DNA of 64,000 nucleotides from Pigmentiphaga sp. H8 (GTDB taxonomy: Bacteria; Pseudomonadota; Gammaproteobacteria; Burkholderiales; Burkholderiaceae_B): assembly GCF_003854895.1 (NCBI RefSeq), contig NZ_CP033966.1, positions 1,860,001 through 1,924,000 on the forward strand, in the 5' to 3' direction. Shown here in pieces: positions 8,463-17,681 of this stretch (the first letter of the stretch is position 1; every line of letters begins with the position of its first letter). A program made the position numbers and the translations under genes. The notes beneath the pieces were generated by a model. It was given only the letters and a program-made list of their open reading frames with translations, ran no database searches and was not told the origin of the DNA.

Positions 8463-9107
8463 ATGGCCGCATTGCGTCTGGGCGACACCGCTCCCGATTT
8501 CGAACAGGATTCCTCCAAGGGACATATCCATTTCTACGACTACCTCGGCGACAGCTGGGGCGTGCTGTTCTCGCACCCGGCGGACTTCACGCCGGTCTGC
8601 ACGACCGAACTGGGCTATACCGCCAAGCTCGCGCAGGAATTCGCCAAGCGCAACGTGAAGGTGCTGGCGCTGTCGGTCGACCCGGTCGATTCCCACCAGC
8701 AATGGATCGGCGACATCAACGACACGCAGAACACCCGGGTGGACTTCCCCATCCTGGCCGATGCCGACCGCAAGGTTTCCACGCTCTACGACATGATCCA
8801 CCCGAACGCCAGCGCCACCGCCACGGTGCGCTCGGTCTTCGTGATCGACCCGGCGAAGAAGGTCAGGCTCATCATCACCTATCCCGCCAGCACGGGGCGC
8901 AACTTCGACGAGATCCTGCGCGTGATCGATTCGCTGCAATTGACCGATAACTACAGCGTCGCGACGCCGGTGAACTGGAAGGACGGCGAAGACGTCATCA
9001 TCGTGCCGTCGCTGCAGGACCCCGAAGTGCTCAAGCAAAAGTTCCCCAAGGGCTACAAGGTCGTGCGCCCCTACCTGCGCACCACGCCCCAGCCCAACAA
9101 GGAGTAA
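8463..9107 (+). CDS. 1-Cys peroxiredoxin (Prx6/LsfA type)
   Basis: A 214-residue thiol peroxidase reducing hydrogen peroxide and organic peroxides. The peroxidatic cysteine is C46 in HPADFTPVCTTEL; no other cysteine occurs, so it is a 1-Cys enzyme needing an external thiol. The C-terminal domain (about 155-214) is typical of Prx6, which is longer than AhpC. Pseudomonas LsfA, of this family, is known as sulfate-starvation-induced, which fits the adjacent cysB regulon. AGGAG lies just before the ATG. Confidence 0.92.
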   Translation: MAALRLGDTAPDFEQDSSKGHIHFYDYLGDSWGVLFSHPADFTPVCTTELGYTAKLAQEFAKRNVKVLALSVDPVDSHQQWIGDINDTQNTRVDFPILADADRKVSTLYDMIHPNASATATVRSVFVIDPAKKVRLIITYPASTGRNFDEILRVIDSLQLTDNYSVATPVNWKDGEDVIIVPSLQDPEVLKQKFPKGYKVVRPYLRTTPQPNKE

Positions 9108-9185
9108 GTCCGGGGAGGGAGGAAGTGCCCGTGTCACGGACATGTGCTGTAATGCGGGCCTTCGCTTCCCTCCGATAGGACTTCC

Positions 9186-9593
9186 ATGCTCCAGACCGCC
9201 GACGATCTCGGAAAACTCCTGCTGCGCGTGTTCGTAGGGGTGCTCATGCTCATGCATGGCATTCCGAAGGTCATCGGCGGCATCGGTTTCGTGAAGGGGC
9301 TGGTCGCCTCGCACGGGCTGCCTACCTTCCTCGCCTACTTCGTCTACGTGGGCGAGATCGTCGCTCCCATCCTGCTGCTCGTGGGGATCTACAGCCGGCT
9401 TGGCGGCTTTCTGGTCGCCATCAACATGGTCGTGGCCATCGCGCTGGCCCACTCCAACCAGATATTCTCCGTGGCCAAGAACGGCGCCTGGGCGCTGGAG
9501 CTCCAGGGGCTCTACCTGTGCGGGGGCCTCGTCATCGCGCTGATCGGCGCGGGCCGCTTCAGCGCCGGCGGCAAGGGCGGCACGCTGAACTGA
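9186..9593 (+). CDS. DoxX family membrane protein
   Basis: A 135-residue protein with four hydrophobic segments (about 10-30, 50-68, 75-95, 105-125) and the DoxX N-terminus LLLRVFVGVLMLMHGIPKV. DoxX proteins are small inner-membrane proteins linked to thiosulfate:quinone oxidoreductase or redox stress, but many have no known role. It follows the peroxiredoxin by 78 bp and may be co-expressed. Its TGA abuts the reverse-strand TGA of cysB. Confidence 0.85.
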   Translation: MLQTADDLGKLLLRVFVGVLMLMHGIPKVIGGIGFVKGLVASHGLPTFLAYFVYVGEIVAPILLLVGIYSRLGGFLVAINMVVAIALAHSNQIFSVAKNGAWALELQGLYLCGGLVIALIGAGRFSAGGKGGTLN

Positions 9594-10553
9594 TCAGGCT
9601 CCGGCGGGCTCGGGCTGGCCTGTCACGGCCGCGTCCTCGTCCTGCTGCGCGGTGATCGTGTTGCGGTCCAGGTGCGGTGCGAACATCTCGATGAAGGCAA
9701 TCGCGAAATTGCGCAGATAGGCGCCGCGGCGCACCGCCAGGCGCGTCATGTTGGACGCGAACAGGTGGTCGGCCGCCAGCGACCGCAGCTTGGTGTCTTC
9801 CTCGCTGTCGTAGGCCATGGCGGCGATGATGCCTATGCCCAGGCCCGCCGCCACGTAGGTTTTGATGACGTCGGCGTCCATCGCCGTCAGCACGATGTCC
9901 GGCACGATGCCGGCGCGCGCGAAAGCCTCGTCGATGTGCGAACGGCCGGTCAGGCCGGTGTCGTAGGTGATCAGCGGATGCCGGGCCAGTTCCTCGACCG
10001 TCGGCCGATCGCGCGCCAGGATGGGATGTCCCGGCGGCGCGACGATGACGTGGTTCCACCGGTAGCCGGCGAAGGTCGATAGCCTGGCGTCGGCCTGCAG
10101 GCCCTCGGTGGCGATGCCGATGTCGGCCTGGCCGCTGGCCACCCATTCGGCGATGTGCAGGGGCGAGCCCTGCTGCAGGTTCAGGTGGACCTGGGGAAAG
10201 CTGCGCCGGAACGCCTGCACCACCACCGGCAACGCGTAGCGGGCCTGGGTGTGGGTCGTGGCGATGGTCAGCCGGCCCTGGTCGCGGGCGCCGAACTCCT
10301 GGGCCGCGCGTTTGAGGTTCTCCTGTTCGAGCAGCAGGCGCTCGATGATCGTGACGATCTCCTTGCCCGGCTCGGTCAGCCCGGTCAGGCGCTTGCCGGC
10401 GCGTTCGAAGATCGTCGTGCCCAGTTCGTCCTCCAGTTCGCGTATCTGGCGGCTGACGCCCGGCTGCGAGGTGTACAGCGTATTGGCGACCTCGGTCAGG
10501 TTGAAATTGCGGCGCAAGGCTTCGCGGACGGAGCGCAGTTGCTGGAAATTCAC
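9594..10553 (-). CDS. cysB: LysR-type regulator of sulfur assimilation CysB
   Basis: A 319-residue LysR protein whose start MNFQQLRSVREALRRNFNL and helix-turn-helix LTEVANTLYTSQPGVSRQI (about 19-38) are highly typical of CysB/Cbl. The effector domain follows from about residue 90 (LTIATTHTQARYALP). CysB senses N-acetylserine and sulfide and activates sulfate uptake and reduction genes. It is divergent from the sulfate operon it presumably activates, with a 247-bp regulatory gap between them. Confidence 0.93.
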   Translation of the reverse strand: MNFQQLRSVREALRRNFNLTEVANTLYTSQPGVSRQIRELEDELGTTIFERAGKRLTGLTEPGKEIVTIIERLLLEQENLKRAAQEFGARDQGRLTIATTHTQARYALPVVVQAFRRSFPQVHLNLQQGSPLHIAEWVASGQADIGIATEGLQADARLSTFAGYRWNHVIVAPPGHPILARDRPTVEELARHPLITYDTGLTGRSHIDEAFARAGIVPDIVLTAMDADVIKTYVAAGLGIGIIAAMAYDSEEDTKLRSLAADHLFASNMTRLAVRRGAYLRNFAIAFIEMFAPHLDRNTITAQQDEDAAVTGQPEPAGA

Positions 10554-10680
10554 GAGGGTTCTCCTGCTTGGGCCGGCGCGACAGCGGGCCGGCGGCGATC
10601 AATCATGTTGCGTCGCAAACAAAAAAATCAGAACGAAAATTTGAAAATGATCTAATGCGCATCCGGGCATAACGGCGCGT

Positions 10681-10726
10681 TTGTTCTGTGTCGCTACGGG
10701 TTTATACCGCCGCGGAATAAGTAACC
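10681..10726 (+). promoter_or_regulatory. Candidate promoter and activator region of the sulfate operon
   Basis: A possible -35 TTGTTC (10681-10686) and -10 TATACC (10703-10708) are 16 bp apart, followed by AATAAGTAACC (10716-10726), shared with the peroxiredoxin upstream region. The cysB-proximal half of the 247-bp gap is AT-rich (10615-10660), as expected for a LysR-controlled divergent promoter. The hexamers match the consensus only moderately, consistent with activator dependence. Confidence 0.4.
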
Positions 10727-10800
10727 ATCCAAGATGTCGTTCCCAAGCATGGGGCTTGTGAACGACCATGCATTCCTCGAAAGACGGAATGGAGCCTGGG

Positions 10801-11823
10801 ATGGCCGGATTGCTGGGAAAGACGCTGGGTGTTGCCGTGCTGGCCATGGCGGCGGCCGTGTCGCCTGTTGCGGCACAGCAGAAGCAGACCCTGCTGAATG
10901 TCTCCTATGATCCGACGCGGGAGCTGTACAAGGATCTGGACAAGGCCTTCGCGGCCGAATACAGGAAAAAGGCCGGTGTCGACCTGACCATCCGCCAGTC
11001 CCATGGCGGCTCCGGCGCCCAGGCGCGCTCGGTCATCGATGGCCTGGACGCCGACGTGGTCACGCTGGCCCTGGCCTACGACATCGACGCCCTGCACGAG
11101 CGCGGCAACCTGCTGCCGGCCGACTGGCAGAAGCGGCTGCCGCAGAACAGCTCGCCGTACACCTCCACCATCGTGTTCCTGGTGCGCAAGGGCAATCCCA
11201 AGGGCATCAAGGACTGGGGCGACCTGATCAAGCCGGGCGTCTCGGTCATCACGCCCAACCCCAAGACTTCGGGCGGTGCCCGCTGGAACTACCTGGCGGC
11301 CTGGGCCTATGCGCTGAAGCAGCCGGGCGGCAGCGAAGCCAAGGCGCGCGAGTTCATCGCCGAGCTGTTCAAGCACGTGCCGGTGCTGGACAGCGGCGCC
11401 CGCGGCGCGACCACGACCTTCGTCGAGCGCGGCCAGGGCGACGTGCTGCTGGCCTGGGAGAACGAGGCGCTGCTGTCGTTGAAGGAACTGGGCCCGGACA
11501 AGTTCGACATCGTCGCGCCCTCGCTGTCCATCCTGTGCGAACCGCCCGTGGCCGTGGTCGACAGGAACGTCGACAAGAAGGGCACGCGCCAGGCGGCGCA
11601 AGCCTACCTGGAATACCTGTACACCAAGGACGCGCAGGAGATCATCGCCAGGAACTACTACCGTCCCCGCAATCCCGAGGTGGCCGCCAAATACGCGTCG
11701 GCCTTTCCCAAGGTGAACCTGATCACGATCGATGGTGTTTTCGGCGGCTGGAAGAAGGCCCAGAAGACCCACTTCGCGGATGGCGGCACGTTCGACCAGC
11801 TCTACCAGCCGGGCAAGCGTTGA
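10801..11823 (+). CDS. sbp: Sulfate ABC transporter substrate-binding protein
   Basis: A 340-residue periplasmic sulfate or thiosulfate receptor. A Sec signal (about 1-24, ending SPVAAQ) precedes the mature start LLNVSYDPTRELYKDL, near universal in Sbp/CysP. Anion-binding segments include QSHGGSGAQARSVI and TPNPKTSGGARWNYL. ATG 10801 has GGAG six bases upstream; in-frame ATGs at 10768 and 10789 would add a non-signal leader. First gene of a compact operon, overlapping cysT by 4 bp. Confidence 0.92.
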   Translation: MAGLLGKTLGVAVLAMAAAVSPVAAQQKQTLLNVSYDPTRELYKDLDKAFAAEYRKKAGVDLTIRQSHGGSGAQARSVIDGLDADVVTLALAYDIDALHERGNLLPADWQKRLPQNSSPYTSTIVFLVRKGNPKGIKDWGDLIKPGVSVITPNPKTSGGARWNYLAAWAYALKQPGGSEAKAREFIAELFKHVPVLDSGARGATTTFVERGQGDVLLAWENEALLSLKELGPDKFDIVAPSLSILCEPPVAVVDRNVDKKGTRQAAQAYLEYLYTKDAQEIIARNYYRPRNPEVAAKYASAFPKVNLITIDGVFGGWKKAQKTHFADGGTFDQLYQPGKR

Positions 11824-12710
11824 AGGCCTCCGTTTCCACCCTCGGCATCCTGCACCCGCCCCCGGCCAAGCCCAGGCGGGCGCAGCGCTTCGGCGTGCTG
11901 CCCGGGTTCGGGCTGAGCATGGGCTTCACCGTGTTCTACCTGAGCCTGATCGTGCTGATCCCGCTGTCCACCTTGTTCTTCAAGAGCGCGACCCTGGACT
12001 GGCAGACGTTCTGGTCGGCGGTGACCGCGCCCCGCGTGCTGGCCTCGTACCGGCTGACCTTCGGCGCCGCGCTGCTGGCGGCGCTGGTCAACCTGGTGGC
12101 GGGGCTGGCCGTGGCCTGGACATTGGTGCGCTACGAGTTCCCGGGCAAGAAGGTCGTCGACGCGCTGGTGGACCTGCCGTTCGCGCTGCCGACCGCGGTG
12201 GCGGGCATCGCCCTGACCGCGTTGTACGCCTCGAACGGATGGATGGGCCGCTGGCTGGAACCGCTGGGCGTCAAGGTGGCCTATGCGCCGCTGGGCGTGG
12301 TCGTGGCCCTGATCTTCATTGGCCTGCCGTTCGTGGTCCGGACGGTGCAGCCGGTGCTGGAGGATGCCGAGCGCGAGCTGGAGGAAGCCGCGGCCAGCCT
12401 GGGCGCCAGCCGGCTGCAGACCTTCCTGAAAGTCCTGCTGCCCACGATCCTGCCCGCCTTGCTGACCGGCTTCGCGCTGGCCTTCGCGCGCGCCGTCGGC
12501 GAATACGGGTCGGTGGTGTTCATCGCCGGCAACATGCCCATGGTGTCCGAGATCACGCCGCTGCTCATCATCACCAAACTCGAACAGTACGACTATGCCG
12601 GCGCGGCTTCTATCGCGCTGGTCATGTTGCTGCTGTCCTTCGTGCTGCTGCTGTTCATCAACCTGTTGCAATGGTGGCAGGCGCGGCGCGGCCTGGGAAA
12701 GAACGTATGA
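11820..12710 (+). CDS. cysT: Sulfate ABC transporter permease CysT
   Basis: A 296-residue inner-membrane permease with about six transmembrane segments and the EAA-type loop EEAAASLGASRLQTFLKVLLP (about 198-218). The segment FGVLPGFGLSMG aligns with the CysT/CysU start. The only start consistent with this is TTG 11820, in a TTGA overlap with the sbp stop, so translation is probably coupled. It overlaps cysW by ATGA. Also called CysU. Confidence 0.9.
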   Translation: MKASVSTLGILHPPPAKPRRAQRFGVLPGFGLSMGFTVFYLSLIVLIPLSTLFFKSATLDWQTFWSAVTAPRVLASYRLTFGAALLAALVNLVAGLAVAWTLVRYEFPGKKVVDALVDLPFALPTAVAGIALTALYASNGWMGRWLEPLGVKVAYAPLGVVVALIFIGLPFVVRTVQPVLEDAERELEEAAASLGASRLQTFLKVLLPTILPALLTGFALAFARAVGEYGSVVFIAGNMPMVSEITPLLIITKLEQYDYAGAASIALVMLLLSFVLLLFINLLQWWQARRGLGKNV

Positions 12711-13606
12711 GTACCGCCAACCGGCCCGTCCACCTCGATGAGCCCGCCTGGGTGCGGCGCCTGCTGCTCGCGGCGTCGCTGGGCTTTCTCGCGCTGTTCC
12801 TGCTGCTGCCGCTGGCCGTGGTGTTTTCCGAGGCGTTGAAGAAAGGCTGGGAGCTGTATGCCGAGGCCCTGATCGAGCCCGACGCGCTGGCCGCGATCCG
12901 GCTGACGCTGCTGGTCGCGGCCATCGCCGTGCCGCTGAACCTGGCGCTGGGCGTGGCGGCGGCGTGGGCCATCACCAAGTTCCAGTTCCGCGGCAAGCAG
13001 GCGCTGGTCACGCTGATCGACCTGCCGTTCTCGGTCTCGCCGGTGGTCGCGGGGTTGATCTACGTGCTGCTGTTCGGCTCGCACGGCTGGCTGGGGCCGC
13101 TGCTCAACGCCAACGAACTGAAGGTCGTCTATGCCGTCCCGGGCGTGGTGCTGGCCACGCTGTTCGTGACTTTTCCCTTTGTCGCCCGCGAACTGATTCC
13201 GCTGATGCAGGCCCAGGGCAGCGAGGAAGAACAAGCGGCGCTTACCCTGGGCGCCTCCGGCTGGCAGATGTTCCGCCGCGTGACGCTGCCCAACATCAAA
13301 TGGGGTCTCTTGTACGGCGTGATTCTCTGCAATGCCCGGGCCATGGGAGAATTCGGCGCGGTATCGGTGGTATCGGGCCATATCCGCGGCCTGACCAACA
13401 CCATTCCGTTGCACGTGGAAATCCTCTACAACGAATATGCATATCAAGCCTCGTTCGCGGTTGCCTCGGTGCTCGCGCTGCTGGCCTTGGTCACGCTGGT
13501 TCTCAAGAGCGTGGTCGAGTGGCGCGGCGGCCGGCAGCTCAAGGACCTGGCGCTCCCCTCCGAATTTCCAGGCGCCGCGCCGCTGCAACTGAAGGCGGCC
13601 GGCTGA
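12707..13606 (+). CDS. cysW: Sulfate ABC transporter permease CysW
   Basis: A 299-residue second permease subunit. It begins MSTANRPVHLDEPAWVRRLLL and has about six membrane segments and the ABC-contact loop EEQAALTLGASGWQMFRRVTLP (about 180-200). The ATGA overlap with cysT indicates coupled translation. It pairs with CysT to form the channel energised by CysA. Confidence 0.93.
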   Translation: MSTANRPVHLDEPAWVRRLLLAASLGFLALFLLLPLAVVFSEALKKGWELYAEALIEPDALAAIRLTLLVAAIAVPLNLALGVAAAWAITKFQFRGKQALVTLIDLPFSVSPVVAGLIYVLLFGSHGWLGPLLNANELKVVYAVPGVVLATLFVTFPFVARELIPLMQAQGSEEEQAALTLGASGWQMFRRVTLPNIKWGLLYGVILCNARAMGEFGAVSVVSGHIRGLTNTIPLHVEILYNEYAYQASFAVASVLALLALVTLVLKSVVEWRGGRQLKDLALPSEFPGAAPLQLKAAG

Positions 13607-13628
13607 CCGTCCCGGAAAGGTAAAAGAC

Positions 13629-14687
13629 ATGAGTATCGAAGTTCGTCATCTCTCCAAGCATTTCGGAAACTTCCATGCCCTCAAGGATGTGTCCCTGCAC
13701 ATCGAATCGGGCGAACTGGTCGCGCTGCTCGGGCCGTCGGGCTGCGGCAAGACGACCTTGCTGCGCATCATCGCCGGACTCGAGACGCCCGACGAAGGCA
13801 GCGTCTATTTCTCGGGCGAGGACGCCACCGACGTGCACGTGCGCGAACGCCAGGTCGGTTTCGTGTTCCAGCACTACGCGCTGTTCCGCCACATGACCGT
13901 GTTCGAGAACGTGGCCTTCGGCCTGCGCGTCAAGCCGCGCGGCCAGCGGCCTTCCGAGGCGCAGATCAAGGACAAGGTCCACCAGTTGCTGAACCTGGTC
14001 CAGCTCGACTGGCTGGCCGACCGCTACCCCTCGCAGCTGTCGGGCGGGCAGCGCCAGCGCATCGCGCTGGCGCGGGCGCTGGCCGTGGAGCCGCGGGTGC
14101 TGCTGCTGGATGAGCCGTTCGGCGCGCTGGACGCCAAGGTGCGCAAGGAGCTGCGCCGCTGGCTGCGGCGCCTGCACGACGAACTGCACGTGGCCAGCGT
14201 GTTCGTGACCCATGACCAGGAAGAGGCGCTGGAAGTGGCCGACCGGGTGGTCCTGATGAACTCCGGCCGCATCGAGCAGGTGGGTACGCCCACCGAGGTC
14301 TGGGAGCGGCCCGCCACGCCCTTCGTCTACGGCTTTCTGGGCGACGTCAACCAGTTCCACGGCCAGGCCCATGCCGGCGTGCTGCACGCCGACGGGCTGA
14401 CCATCCCCACGCCCGACCTGGCCGACGCCCAGCACGCCAAGGCCACCGCCTACATCCGGCCGCACGAGTTCGACGTGCAGCGCTACAGCGACGGCGACAT
14501 CGGCCTGGTCACCACCTTCAACCGCGCGTATCTGTCGGGCCCCAGCGCCTACCTGGAACTCACCCGCCAGGGATCGGACCAGCCGGTCGAGGTGGAGCTG
14601 CCCGCCGAGGTCTTCCGCCAACTTGACCTGAAGGGCGGCGAGGCGCTGGTCGTCAAGCCGCGCAACGCGCAAGTCTTCCTTACCTGA
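13629..14687 (+). CDS. cysA: Sulfate/thiosulfate ABC transporter ATP-binding protein CysA
   Basis: A 352-residue ATPase with Walker A GPSGCGKTT (about 34-42), signature LSGGQRQR, Walker B RVLLLDEPFG and switch histidine in FVTHDQEEALE. A C-terminal TOBE-like regulatory domain follows from about residue 240. GGAAAGG precedes the start. It powers sulfate import with CysT and CysW. Confidence 0.95.
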   Translation: MSIEVRHLSKHFGNFHALKDVSLHIESGELVALLGPSGCGKTTLLRIIAGLETPDEGSVYFSGEDATDVHVRERQVGFVFQHYALFRHMTVFENVAFGLRVKPRGQRPSEAQIKDKVHQLLNLVQLDWLADRYPSQLSGGQRQRIALARALAVEPRVLLLDEPFGALDAKVRKELRRWLRRLHDELHVASVFVTHDQEEALEVADRVVLMNSGRIEQVGTPTEVWERPATPFVYGFLGDVNQFHGQAHAGVLHADGLTIPTPDLADAQHAKATAYIRPHEFDVQRYSDGDIGLVTTFNRAYLSGPSAYLELTRQGSDQPVEVELPAEVFRQLDLKGGEALVVKPRNAQVFLT

Positions 14688-14690
14688 GCC

Positions 14691-15437
14691 ATGGCCGCCG
14701 TGACCGCTTCTTCCTTCCCCTCGCAACGCTGGTCCGAACTGATCGACCGGCTGGACGGCATCGCCCGCGCGCATGCCGACGTGGCGCTGGCCTCGTCGCT
14801 GGCCGCCGAGGACATGGTCCTGACCCACGCCATCCTGGATGGCGGGCTGCCCATCGAGATCTTCACGCTGGACACCGGCCGGCTCAACGCCGAGACCGTG
14901 GCGATGATCGATCGCATCGCCGGGCGCTACGGCCGCGCCATCGGCGTCGTGCGGCCCGATCCGGCCGCCGTCGAGAAATACGTGTCCGTTCACGGTCTGA
15001 ATGCGTTCTACGAAAGCGTGGAACTGCGCAAGGCCTGTTGCGAGATCCGCAAGGTCGAGCCGCTGCGGCGCGTGCTGGCGGGGCGGGGCGCGTGGATCAC
15101 CGGGCAGCGCCGCGAACAGGCCGTGACCCGCGGCGAATTGCCGCTGGACGAACCCGATCCCGTGTTCGGGCTGCACAAGTACAACCCGCTCGCGCTGTGG
15201 ACCCAGGAAGAAGTCTGGGCCGCCATCCGCGCGCTGGACATTCCCTACAACCCGCTGCACGACCGGGGCTATCCCTCGATCGGCTGCGAACCCTGTACCC
15301 GCGCCATCCGGCCCGGCGAGGACCTGCGCGCGGGCCGCTGGTGGTGGGAATCGTCCGACTCCAAGGAGTGCGGACTGCACGCCGGCAACCTGTCGGCCAT
15401 CCCGGTCTCCGTCGTCACAACCAAGCAACCAGGCTGA
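14691..15437 (+). CDS. cysH: Adenylyl-sulfate (APS) reductase
   Basis: A 248-residue reductase converting APS to sulfite with thioredoxin. It has the two cysteine pairs that bind a [4Fe-4S] cluster in APS reductases, KACCEIRKVEPL and GCEPCTRAI, plus the catalytic cysteine in SKECGLH near the C-terminus. The paired cysteines separate it from PAPS reductases, which lack them, so no APS kinase is needed. Starts three bases after the cysA stop. Confidence 0.92.
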   Translation: MAAVTASSFPSQRWSELIDRLDGIARAHADVALASSLAAEDMVLTHAILDGGLPIEIFTLDTGRLNAETVAMIDRIAGRYGRAIGVVRPDPAAVEKYVSVHGLNAFYESVELRKACCEIRKVEPLRRVLAGRGAWITGQRREQAVTRGELPLDEPDPVFGLHKYNPLALWTQEEVWAAIRALDIPYNPLHDRGYPSIGCEPCTRAIRPGEDLRAGRWWWESSDSKECGLHAGNLSAIPVSVVTTKQPG

Positions 15438-15440
15438 ATC

Positions 15441-16355
15441 ATGCCCGCTATCCTGAACACCACGCGCAGCCATCTCGACTGGCTGGAATCCGAAGCCATC
15501 TTCATCATGCGCGAAGTCGCGGCCGAATGCGCCCGGCCCGTGCTGCTGTTTTCCGGCGGCAAGGATTCCTGCGTGCTGCTCAGGCTGGCGGAAAAGGCCT
15601 TCCGGCCCGGCAAGTTCCCGTTCCCGCTGATGCATATCGACACGGGACACAACTTCGACGAGGTCATCGCCTTCCGCGATGCCCGCGCCGCCGAGCTGGG
15701 CGAGCAACTGATCGTGCGCAGCGTCGAGGACTCCATCGCGCGCGGCTCGGTCGTGCTGCGCAAGGAGACCGATTCACGCAACGCCGCGCAGGCGGTCACG
15801 CTGCTGGAGTCGATCGAGGAATTCGGTTTCGACGCCTGCATAGGCGGCGCCCGCCGGGACGAGGAAAAGGCGCGCGCCAAGGAGCGCATCTTCTCGTTCC
15901 GCGACGAGTTCGGCCAATGGAACCCGAAGGCCCAGCGCCCCGAGGTCTGGAACCTGTACAACACGCGGGTCCACGCCGGCGAGAACATGCGCGTGTTCCC
16001 GATCTCGAACTGGACCGAGCTGGACGTGTGGCAATACATCGCGCGCGAGAACCTCGCGCTGCCGTCGATCTACTACGCGCACCAGCGCGACGTGGTCCGG
16101 CGCAAGGGCCTCCTGGTGCCGGTGACGCCGCTCACCCCGCCGCAGGACGGCGAATCGGTCGAGAACCTGACGGTGCGCTTCCGTACCGTGGGCGACATCT
16201 CGTGCACCTGCCCGGTGGCCTCCGAGGCCGCGGACCCGCTGGCCATCATCGCCGAGACGGCGGTGACGGACATCACCGAGCGCGGCGCCACCCGGATGGA
16301 CGACCAGACCTCGGAAGCCTCGATGGAGCGCCGCAAGAAGGAAGGATATTTCTGA
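15441..16355 (+). CDS. cysD: Sulfate adenylyltransferase subunit 2
   Basis: A 304-residue catalytic subunit of ATP sulfurylase. It has the PP-loop LLFSGGKDSCVLLRLAEKAF (about 35-54), IGGARRDEEKARAKER, and a C-terminus ending ASMERRKKEGYF typical of CysD. With the GTPase CysN it makes APS from sulfate and ATP. It overlaps cysN by TGATG. Confidence 0.95.
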   Translation: MPAILNTTRSHLDWLESEAIFIMREVAAECARPVLLFSGGKDSCVLLRLAEKAFRPGKFPFPLMHIDTGHNFDEVIAFRDARAAELGEQLIVRSVEDSIARGSVVLRKETDSRNAAQAVTLLESIEEFGFDACIGGARRDEEKARAKERIFSFRDEFGQWNPKAQRPEVWNLYNTRVHAGENMRVFPISNWTELDVWQYIARENLALPSIYYAHQRDVVRRKGLLVPVTPLTPPQDGESVENLTVRFRTVGDISCTCPVASEAADPLAIIAETAVTDITERGATRMDDQTSEASMERRKKEGYF

Positions 16356-17674
16356 TGAACGCCATGACCGATTCCGCATTCTTCTCCGCCGCCGACAAGG
16401 GCGTGCTGCGCCTGATCACCGCCGGTTCGGTGGACGACGGCAAGTCGACCCTGATCGGCCGGCTGCTGTACGACAGCAAGGGCATTTTCGCCGACCAGCT
16501 CGACGCGATCTCGCGCGCCAAGTACAAGCGCACGGTGGGCGACACCATCGACCTGTCGCTGCTGACCGACGGGCTCGAGGCCGAGCGCGAGCAGGGCATC
16601 ACGATCGACGTGGCGTACCGCTATTTCTCGACGCCGGTGCGCAAGTTCATCATCGCCGATGCCCCCGGGCACGAGCAGTACACGCGCAACATGGTGACCG
16701 GCGCGTCCACGGCCGACGTCGCGATCATCCTGATCGACGCGACCCGGGCGGCGGACGGCCAGCTGCTGACGCAGACCAAGCGCCACAGCACGCTGGCGCA
16801 CCTGCTGGGCATCCGCCACATCGTGGTGGCGGTCAACAAGATGGATCTGGTCGATTGGGACCGCGAGGTGTTCGAACGCATCCGCGGCGCCTATGCGGCG
16901 CTGGCCGCGAAGCTGGGCATCGCCGGCTTCCACGTCCTGCCGCTGTCGGCGCTGACGGGTGACAACGTCGTCGGCAAGTCAGAACGCACGCCCTGGTACC
17001 AGGGGCCGGCCCTGCTCGAGCTGCTCGAGGCGCTGGAAGCGCGCGCGGATGATTCGGACAAGGCCCTGCGCTTCCCGGTGCAACTGGTCGCGCGCCATGG
17101 CGGCGACCGGGCCGACGATTTCCGGGGCTACATGGGGCAGCTGGCCAGCGGTTCGCTGGCCGTGGGCGATCGGGTGCTGGTCCAGCCCTCGGGCGTGGCG
17201 GCGACGGTGAAGTCGCTGGTCGTCCATGGCGGAGAGGTAGAGGGCGCCATCGCCGGCGACTCCGTTACCGTCGTGCTGGACGAGGACGTGGACGTGTCGC
17301 GCGGCGACGTGCTGGTGCACGCGTCGGCGCCGGCCTTTGTCGCACGGCAGTTCCAGGCCGAGATCTGCTGGCTGGATACGCAGGCCCTGAATCCCGCACG
17401 CAAGTACCTGCTCAAGCACGGCACCCGCCTGACCTCGGCCAGGATCAAGTCGGTGCTGGTGCGGCGCGACATCCACGAACTCGGGGAAGTCCCGGCCGCC
17501 GACACGCCGTTCGCGATGAACGACATCGGCCGTGTGGAAATCGCCACCCGCGACGCGCTGGCGCTGGACGCCTACGACGACATCGCGGCCACGGGCGCCT
17601 TCATCCTGATCGACGAAGCCACGCACCAGACGGCCGCGGCCGGATTGATCCGGCTTTCTCCTGCCCAGGCCTGA
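16355..17674 (+). CDS. cysN: Sulfate adenylyltransferase subunit 1 (GTPase)
   Basis: A 439-residue elongation-factor-like GTPase. It has P-loop GSVDDGKSTLIGRLL (about 22-36), switch region EREQGITIDVAYRYF, DAPGHEQYTRNM and NKMD. GTP hydrolysis drives APS formation by CysD. It ends after the EF-Tu-like domains with no fused APS kinase (CysC), matching the APS reductase upstream. The start ATG lies in the cysD stop (TGATG). Last gene of the operon. Confidence 0.94.
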   Translation: MNAMTDSAFFSAADKGVLRLITAGSVDDGKSTLIGRLLYDSKGIFADQLDAISRAKYKRTVGDTIDLSLLTDGLEAEREQGITIDVAYRYFSTPVRKFIIADAPGHEQYTRNMVTGASTADVAIILIDATRAADGQLLTQTKRHSTLAHLLGIRHIVVAVNKMDLVDWDREVFERIRGAYAALAAKLGIAGFHVLPLSALTGDNVVGKSERTPWYQGPALLELLEALEARADDSDKALRFPVQLVARHGGDRADDFRGYMGQLASGSLAVGDRVLVQPSGVAATVKSLVVHGGEVEGAIAGDSVTVVLDEDVDVSRGDVLVHASAPAFVARQFQAEICWLDTQALNPARKYLLKHGTRLTSARIKSVLVRRDIHELGEVPAADTPFAMNDIGRVEIATRDALALDAYDDIAATGAFILIDEATHQTAAAGLIRLSPAQA

Positions 17675-17681
17675 CGCGCGG

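Noticed and set aside
11535..11819. Open frame running into cysT from upstream
   Set aside because: It lies in another frame of sbp and shows no transporter features; CysT homology begins only after TTG 11820.
13539..15707. 722-codon reverse frame across cysA and cysH
   Set aside because: Antisense of well-supported cysA, cysH and cysD; His/Gln/Arg-rich with no domain.
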